A stretch of DNA of 32,493 nt from Alkalinema sp. RU_4_3 (lineage in GTDB: Bacteria > Cyanobacteriota > Cyanobacteriia > Leptolyngbyales > Leptolyngbyaceae). The stretch is taken from NCBI GenBank assembly GCA_012031975.1, contig JAAUSA010000033.1:1-32493 (forward strand), in the 5' to 3' direction. Below the pieces are notes generated by a model. The model did not search any database, was not told the origin of the DNA, and saw nothing but the letters and a program-made list of their open reading frames with translations. Made by a program: the position numbers and the translations under genes. Below are positions 27,762 to 32,493 of the stretch, piece after piece (the first letter of the stretch is position 1; each line of letters starts with the position of its first letter).

Positions 27762-29060
27762 ATGTACACCGACTCCCCCGCCCAATCCATCCACTCCGCC
27801 ATCGGCGGCTTCCAAACCGACTTTGGCGGTGTCAAACGCTACCGGGCTAGCGTTGTGCAGCCCGTGCGATCGACCCTCAACGTCCTCGATGCCTTAGCCC
27901 AGGCCAGGTCCCAGCAGCTTTCCGTAACCATCCAAGGGGCGGGCCATTCCTTTCGAGGACAGAGTCTCAGCTCCGGCGGGATGCAGATGCGGAACTATAG
28001 TAAGTCAGCGGATGTTACTTTTTTAGAGGATGGCTTAATTGAGGTGTCGAGTCGAAGCAGCTGGCGATTTGTGGAGCGATCGCTGAATCAAGCGGGCAGA
28101 CAGTCCCCCGTCCTAACCGACTATCTCGATCTCTCCGTCGGCGGCACATTATCCGTCGGCGGCATGGGTCTAGCCTCGATTACCCAGGGCTTCCAAGTTG
28201 ATCATGTGGTTAAGCTAAAACTCATCCAACCCGATGGCCGCGTCCTTTGGTGCTCTCGGGAAGAAAACAGTGAATTATTCCGCTTTGCCTTAGCGGGTAT
28301 GGGACAAGTGGGCTTTATCGATCGCGTCATCATGGGAACGGAGCCCTTTCGCCTCTTGACCCACAGCTTAAAACGCGTCCATCGCAACGTCGGCGAAATG
28401 ATGACATTAATTGCCGAGCTTGCGGCCCCAGGCAGTGGGGTCGAGCATTTCAATGGCTACATTGGCGGCAATGAAATTGCTTCAGAATATGGCTATTTTA
28501 GCAATTCGGATACGCTGGATCGATCTCCACTTGCTCCAAACTTACAGAAGGCGATGGTGATGCGATCGGAAACGGACGCTACGTTTAAGATCCAAGATCG
28601 CCGCGATAGCTGGATGGCAGAGTTTCCCGATCACTTTCAAATTTGGACGGACTATATTTTCACCTACGAGAATGCGGTGAAATTCATGGCCTATTTGGAA
28701 CCCTTGATGGAACAAGACCCCTTAAATGAAGCGCTCAAGGCGATCTATGTCCTGATCCTCCGCCGCCCAGAGAATGCCGTTCCCTTCGCCTTTCTACCCG
28801 CACCTCCGGGCGACTTCCTCGTTAGCATCGGCCTCTACACCATGGTCAACTGCTGGAATCCCACCCTGCTGGCCAAAACCCTACCGATACTAAAAGAGGC
28901 CCTGGCGACCTGCCAAGCCATGGAAGGCCGCCCCTACCTATACGGCTTCAACGAAATGGACGAAGCCATGAAGATCAAGTTCTACGGCTCAGACTACCAC
29001 CGCCTCCAAGTCCTGCGCCAGGACCATGGCCTCATGGGACTGAATCCTGAGAGCTTTTAA
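27762..29060 (+). CDS. cytokinin-dehydrogenase-like FAD oxidoreductase
   Basis: 432 residues of the VAO/PCMH (FAD_binding_4) superfamily. VTIQGAGHSFRGQSLSSGG carries the His (H62) that in relatives binds FAD covalently. The region DYLDLSVGGTLSVGGMGLASITQGFQVDHV, then LIQPDGRVLWCSREENSELFRFALAGMGQVGFIDRVIM closely resembles cytokinin dehydrogenases (VGGTLSNxG ... CSxxENSELFxxxLGGLGQFGIIT). The C terminus is less alike, so the substrate need not be a cytokinin. No signal peptide. Last gene of the block; converges with the TPR relic with a 3-base stop overlap. Confidence 0.85.
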   Translation: MYTDSPAQSIHSAIGGFQTDFGGVKRYRASVVQPVRSTLNVLDALAQARSQQLSVTIQGAGHSFRGQSLSSGGMQMRNYSKSADVTFLEDGLIEVSSRSSWRFVERSLNQAGRQSPVLTDYLDLSVGGTLSVGGMGLASITQGFQVDHVVKLKLIQPDGRVLWCSREENSELFRFALAGMGQVGFIDRVIMGTEPFRLLTHSLKRVHRNVGEMMTLIAELAAPGSGVEHFNGYIGGNEIASEYGYFSNSDTLDRSPLAPNLQKAMVMRSETDATFKIQDRRDSWMAEFPDHFQIWTDYIFTYENAVKFMAYLEPLMEQDPLNEALKAIYVLILRRPENAVPFAFLPAPPGDFLVSIGLYTMVNCWNPTLLAKTLPILKEALATCQAMEGRPYLYGFNEMDEAMKIKFYGSDYHRLQVLRQDHGLMGLNPESF

Positions 29061-29443
29061 CCTTTTTTGGCATAGGCTTCTTGAGTCTCCTGGGGGAGTG
29101 CACGAATATTTTGACGGAGAATTTCATACTGTGCAACCAATTTTTTATAGAAAACGATCGCCAGTTCAGGTTGCTTTTGAGTGGCGAGTAGGGAGCCAAT
29201 ATTTTTAAGGATAATCGCTTCGCCGCTGCGATCGCCCACAGCATGAAACATTGGCAGGGCCTGATTGTAATAATTTAATGCTTTCTGCTTTTCTCTCAAA
29301 TCATCATAGACACGACCGATATTATTGAGTGCGGTTGCTTCGGCGCTGCGATCGCCCAGGGCTCGACTGATCGGGAGCGGGGCGATCGACAGACCCATTG
29401 CCAAAGCAAGCGTAATTTGTAGGAGCGATCTCTGGAAGCACAT
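29057..29443 (-). pseudogene. truncated TPR protein (TPR-CHAT type remnant)
   Basis: 128 residues with two GDRS-type TPR units (ISRALGDRSAEATALNNIGRVYDDLREKQKALNYYNQAL and VGDRSGEAIILKNIGSLLATQKQPELAIVFYKKLV), then YEILRQNIRALPQETQEAYAKKG, a stretch that in full-length cyanobacterial TPR-CHAT proteins leads into the CHAT domain, here cut off by the stop. The N terminus (MCFQRSLLQITLALAMGLS) is hydrophobic but runs straight into a partial repeat, so this looks like the tail of a degraded gene. Another piece of the same repeat lies at 29484-29556. Confidence 0.65.
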
Positions 29444-29483
29444 CTAACAATTCTCCGTGGGGCAATCAAACGCTGATTTTTTC

Positions 29484-29556
29484 CTAACCTGTCGTAGCCA
29501 GGACCGATGTATTGAGCGTAGCAGCTTCATCGGAACGATCGCCCTTAGCACAGCAG
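29484..29556 (-). pseudogene. isolated TPR repeat fragment
   Basis: Minus-strand codons read AKGDRSDEAATLNTSVLATTG and then a stop. The GDRSDEAATLN part is one TPR unit of the same GDRS type as the adjacent remnant, in a different context and not joined to it. The remaining parts of 29444-29663 show no gene. Confidence 0.5.
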
Positions 29557-29663
29557 TAAAAAGGGAGACTGCACCATTAACCAGAATATGGATCCACCAC
29601 TCGCCTGCTTGTCCTAATTCGCTAGAATGACCCTATCCAGGTGAAGGAAGGGAGACTTGCCCC

Positions 29664-30289
29664 ATGACGATCGCCACCGATCGATCGATCCAACAGAAGC
29701 CACTGAGCTTTGAAGGCTTTTTAGCCCAGTATGGCGACAACGATCACTACGAGTTGATTGACGGAGAGCTATTTGATTTGGAACCTACAGGCCCCCACGA
29801 GGAAGTTGCCGCCAAGATTGGCCAGTGGCTCAACTTTGAAATTGTCCAGCAGCGCCTCAACTACTTCATTCCCCATCGTTGCTTGATCAATCCCCTATCG
29901 GCCTGGACAGGGTTTCGACCTGATGTGATAGTGCTGGACCGATCGGAGTTATCCAAAGAACCCCTCTGGAATAGTGAGCCCGTCATCACCATGGGTAGTA
30001 CGGTCAAATTTGTTGCTGAAGTCGTCAGTAGCAACTGGCAGAACGACTACGCCAGAAAATTTGAAGACTATGCCCTACTCGGCATTCCAGAATATTGGAT
30101 CGCTGACCATGCAGCCCTCGGGGGCGAAATCTTCATTGGCCGTCCAAAGCAAGTTTCCCTAACAATCTGTACCATGGGCGCTGATGGCCGCTATCAAACA
30201 CAAATTCTACGGGGAAACGAAGCGATCGTTTCCCCCACATCCCCGGCCTGAACCTGACAGTAGAAGACCTGTTGAGCACTGGCGGTTAA
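29664..30289 (+). CDS. Uma2 family (DUF820) endonuclease-like protein (3' frameshift)
   Basis: Second Uma2 protein in the window. HYELIDGELFDLEP at the N terminus; FRPDVIVLDRSEL, KFVAEVVSSNWQNDYARKFEDYALLGIPEYWIAD carry the D, E and K core and the family signature. The open frame stops at 30251 after VSPTSPA, but one missing T at about 30240 would continue into FPGLNLTVEDLLSTGG, the usual family ending, stopping at 30289 (about 208 residues). Most likely a sequencing deletion. Flanked upstream by the TPR relic and downstream by a second Uma2 tail, so this is a region of gene decay or turnover. Confidence 0.85.
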
Positions 30290-30310
30290 CCCGACGCGAC
30301 CCCATAGGGA

Positions 30311-30394
30311 TCTAAAATTCAAGCGATCGTCTCCCTTAGTTTCCCCGCTCTGAAGGTGACGGCGATCGAAGTACTTAAGGCTGGACGGCGATAA
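30311..30394 (+). pseudogene. relic of a Uma2 C terminus
   Basis: Codons read QAIVSLSFPALKVTAIEVLKAGRR then TAA, matching the AIVSPTFPGLNLTVEDLL tail of the gene just upstream and of the family in general. No N-terminal part is present. Either a decayed second copy or a tail left by a duplication. Confidence 0.55.
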
Positions 30395-30443
30395 ATACAA
30401 AAACCCCAGCCCGATCGAGGCCAAGGGTTTCTAATCAAACTAC

Positions 30444-30516
30444 GGGACCGGCGGGAATCGAACCCACGGCCTGTCACTTAGGAGGCGACCGCTCTATCCT
30501 ACTGAGCTACAGTCCC
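30444..30516 (-). tRNA. tRNA-Arg (anticodon CCU)
   Basis: On the minus strand a full cloverleaf folds: acceptor GGGACTG/CGGTCCC, D-arm with AGCTCAGTAGGATAGAGC, anticodon stem GTCGC/GTGAC around loop CTCCTAA (anticodon CCT), and T-arm GTGGGTTCGATTCCCGC. 73 bases, CCA not encoded. It reads AGG codons. Confidence 0.93.
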
Positions 30517-30544
30517 AGATACTCTGAGTATAACAAAAAAATCC

Positions 30545-30724
30545 CTAGGCGCTACGACTGCGCCAACCCAGAACGATCGCCATCACCACCGTCGGCAGAA
30601 AAATCCCAACCAGGGCATTCTGAGGCGTCGCCGGAATCGCGGCGTAGGGGGCCAGGTACTTGATCACCAGGGTGATGGCGATCGAAGCCCCCAGCAGTTT
30701 AATCAGCAGAAAATATTGGGTCAT
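30545..30724 (-). CDS. 59-residue two-helix membrane protein
   Basis: ATG at 30724 overlaps the TGA of the peptidoglycan hydrolase by 4 bases (ATGA), a typical coupled junction. The protein reads MTQYFLLIKLLGASIAITLV, a short PYAAIPATPQN turn, a second hydrophobic helix (VGIFLPTVVMAIVLGW) and a basic tail RSRSA. Two membrane spans with a short loop and a positively charged C terminus are holin-like, but also fit many small membrane proteins. I do not recognise a family. Confidence 0.6.
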   Translation of the reverse strand: MTQYFLLIKLLGASIAITLVIKYLAPYAAIPATPQNALVGIFLPTVVMAIVLGWRSRSA

Positions 30725-32259
30725 TTTTTCAGGGCGGAAGCCAGATATTGTTTCCAGTAGGCATAGGCCTCAGCCAGACGAACATCATACTCATTCTGCC
30801 GATAGCCCTCCCCATTGTAACCCCTAGCAAAGGCCGCCCAGTTTCGCCGGACCAACGCGGGGGCTAGATCCGCATTGCGGATGAAGTTAAACATGGCGAT
30901 CAACTGCTTCCCCTCACTGATGTGCATGTCTTTGACAAAGTCCTCCACATTTGGGTAGCCCGCCAGGTTGTGATTAAACCCCATAATCTGGCCGAGGCCC
31001 CAGGAGGCCGACTGGAGAGCTGCAGCGCGATTCAGGTTGGCGGCGCGATAGAGACGATCCCATTCACCGACCCCACCAATATATAGACTGCGATTCCACA
31101 CAGGACTAGAAAGACTCGGGGCCGTATCGTCATAGATCCCATCCGTCAAATCCGAAAACCAATGGGCCTCAAACAAAATTTTCGATCGCCCATCCGCAAA
31201 GAACCCCGAACCCGCCGCTTCCACCTCCGTCACCGCCCGCACCGTCGCCTCTTCACAGCCCATCATCTTGGCCACGGTTTGGTAGTCCTGGTCGGTCAGT
31301 TTTGCAGGCTTTTCGGGCACAGGAATTCTGGGGATTTCGGGTTCCAGCAGGAGTTTTGCGCCGCGCGGGGAGAGGGCTAGGTTGGTGGCATCAAAACTGA
31401 GGCTGTCGAACTTGGTCGCAAAGGCTCGGTAGGCCGTCTGGGTTCTGTTGCCCCAGGCGCCGTCTTCGGCACCGGGTTGGTGGCCCATGGCATTGAGGGA
31501 CTGCTGGAGTTCCTGGGTCAGGCCACTGGAGGCTTTGACTTGCTCAACGGACCAGCGGTATTTCCCAGTTCGCACAGCCCTGAGATTATCGGGTGCTTTT
31601 CCACTGTCCGGCGCCCAGGCCAAGCTATCCGGTGGGGTAGGTTTAACCGTAATAACGGGTGGGTCAACCTTGGGTGGGTCAACCTTGGGCGGGTCAACTT
31701 TAGGCGGATCAAGCTTGGGCGGAGCAGGCTGGGGCAGCAGCAGCTTGGCCGCTTGGGGGGTGATGGTATTGGTGGGGAGTTTGTTGGCGGTGGCCCAGGC
31801 GATGTAGGCATCTTGGCTGGTAAACCCCCAGAGGCCATCGATCGTCCCTGGCTTCTGACCAACGGCGGTGAGACGGGTTTGAATATCGCGGACTAGGGCG
31901 TTATTCAGATAGACCGCATCAATGGAGACATTGGTGGAGCCGTCGGCGATCGCCTTCAAACTAGAGGGCACCAAGGGCGGCTCAACCTTGGGCTGTGGCA
32001 ATAGGAGTTTTGCCGCTTGGGGGGTGAGGCTATCGGTGGGCAGGGCCTTGCTTTTGGCCCAGGCAGCATAGGCGGATTCGGTCCTGCTACCCCAGAGACC
32101 ATCGATGGTGCCGGGCGCCTGACCCAGGGCCGTCAAGCGCTGCTGCAACTCTCTGACCAAACCCTGGTTGCCTCGGATGGCCATCAGATTGTAATTGCTG
32201 GTGCCCGAGGCGATCGTCTGGAGCGTCTTCTCGTTGCAAAAGGGTGAGGTCACCTTCAA
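30721..32259 (-). CDS. peptidoglycan-binding N-acetylmuramidase-like hydrolase (N terminus uncertain)
   Basis: Three peptidoglycan_binding_1-like repeats (LVRELQQRLTALGQAPGTIDGLWGSRTESAYAAW; LVRDIQTRLTAVGQKPGTIDGLWG; LTQELQQSLNAMGHQPGAEDGAWGNRTQTAY), a PPKVD-repeat linker, then a C-terminal N-acetylmuramidase (DUF3380-type) domain: VRAVTEVEAAGSGFFADGRSKILFEAHWF ... SWGLGQIMGFNHNLAGY ... WAAFARGYNGEGY. The Glu residues of EVEAAG and LFEAHWF are catalytic candidates. The true N terminus is not visible: only from about TLQTIASG (near 32225) does it match the second repeat, and further upstream the frame runs into foreign DNA. Coupled to the 59-residue membrane protein. Confidence 0.85.
   Translation of the reverse strand: MKVTSPFCNEKTLQTIASGTSNYNLMAIRGNQGLVRELQQRLTALGQAPGTIDGLWGSRTESAYAAWAKSKALPTDSLTPQAAKLLLPQPKVEPPLVPSSLKAIADGSTNVSIDAVYLNNALVRDIQTRLTAVGQKPGTIDGLWGFTSQDAYIAWATANKLPTNTITPQAAKLLLPQPAPPKLDPPKVDPPKVDPPKVDPPVITVKPTPPDSLAWAPDSGKAPDNLRAVRTGKYRWSVEQVKASSGLTQELQQSLNAMGHQPGAEDGAWGNRTQTAYRAFATKFDSLSFDATNLALSPRGAKLLLEPEIPRIPVPEKPAKLTDQDYQTVAKMMGCEEATVRAVTEVEAAGSGFFADGRSKILFEAHWFSDLTDGIYDDTAPSLSSPVWNRSLYIGGVGEWDRLYRAANLNRAAALQSASWGLGQIMGFNHNLAGYPNVEDFVKDMHISEGKQLIAMFNFIRNADLAPALVRRNWAAFARGYNGEGYRQNEYDVRLAEAYAYWKQYLASALKK
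31659..31733 (-). repeat. 15-bp coding repeats (PPKVD linker)
   Basis: Four to five copies of a 15-base unit (GGTGGGTCAACCTTG and variants on the + strand) encode PPKLD/PPKVD in the hydrolase linker. Such units expand and contract by slippage, so copy number may vary between strains. Confidence 0.8.
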
Positions 32260-32493
32260 GATCGCGAGCTCGCCGAGGCCGAGCTGTGCACCGCCCTTCG
32301 TCCTCGCGTCGGGTGTGCTCTCGACGACCTTCGCGGCGTGTGCGACGAGGGTCCGGTGAAACGCCTCGATGCTCGAGAGGAGCCGCTTCTGCAGGTGGAG
32401 GAAGACGAGCCGGCCCCGGCCCGTTCTCGGGACGTCGCATCTCGGTGTACTCGCCGAGGAGGCGCGACAGCTCGACCTCGGCGTGGATCGAGA
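32256..32493 (-). other. foreign-looking fragment of a helicase-like gene, probable chimeric join
   Basis: The last ~240 bases are far richer in GC, with runs like CTCGCCGAGG, and lack the cyanobacterial codon style. The minus strand reads IHAEVELSRLLGEYTEMRRPENG and, one base shifted near 32411-32430, GRLVFLHLQKRLLSSIEAFHRTLVAHAAKV. The QKRLLSSIEAF stretch recalls SF2/SNF2-type helicases of large (DISARM-like) defence or repair proteins; this is from memory and weak. The frame then fuses to the hydrolase. Confidence 0.45.

Noticed and set aside
24045-29060. five-gene block as a RiPP cluster
   Set aside because: The Nif11-like protein lacks a GG site and no modifying enzyme or transporter is present, so a RiPP label is not supported.

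Overview
The window reads as a chromosomal segment of a cyanobacterium. Evidence: HIP1 octamers (GCGATCGC, e.g. 9933-9940, 15673-15680, 18983-18990) and many partial copies; a str operon beside a Ycf57-type A-type Fe-S protein; rne-rnhB with the cyanobacterial RNase E C-terminal RRRRRRSSA tail; LL-diaminopimelate aminotransferase; a fused radical SAM/DUF2344 protein; ClpS; DUF1997; Uma2-type (DUF820) proteins; and a two-partner-secretion exoprotein. I cannot place it to genus.

Layout: 282-5867 is the A-type Fe-S protein, then rpsL-rpsG-fusA-tuf and rpsJ (+). 6063-6905 holds a small membrane ORF and an Uma2 protein. 7055-9929 holds a Lon-substrate-domain protein, pheA (-), a DUF1997 protein and a PD-(D/E)XK-like protein. 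9993-16455 is a mostly minus-strand block: rnhB and rne (one operon), a TIGR03960-type radical SAM protein and a STAS protein. 16908-21430 holds a 64-residue conserved-looking protein, dapL, a winged-helix protein, an unknown, clpS and a CPBP membrane protease. 21396-23844 (-) is a filamentous-haemagglutinin-type exoprotein. 24045-29060 (+) is a compact five-gene block: class I isoprenoid-synthase-like protein, Nif11-like small protein, unknown protein, GMC oxidoreductase and cytokinin-dehydrogenase-like flavoprotein. This is the best candidate for an undescribed biosynthetic pathway. 29057-30394 holds TPR and Uma2 relics around an intact Uma2 gene; 30444-30516 is tRNA-Arg(CCU); 30545-32259 is a peptidoglycan hydrolase plus a tiny two-helix membrane protein in a lysis-cassette-like pair.

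Two quality points govern all reading. First, about a dozen genes, including essential ones (rpsG, tuf, rne, dapL), are broken by one- or two-base length changes, mostly in homopolymers. These look like sequencing errors, so I annotate the genes as intact CDS across the break and state the break. Second, the last ~240 bases (about 32250-32493) differ sharply in composition and encode a piece of an unrelated, helicase-like protein, so the right end is probably a chimeric join.
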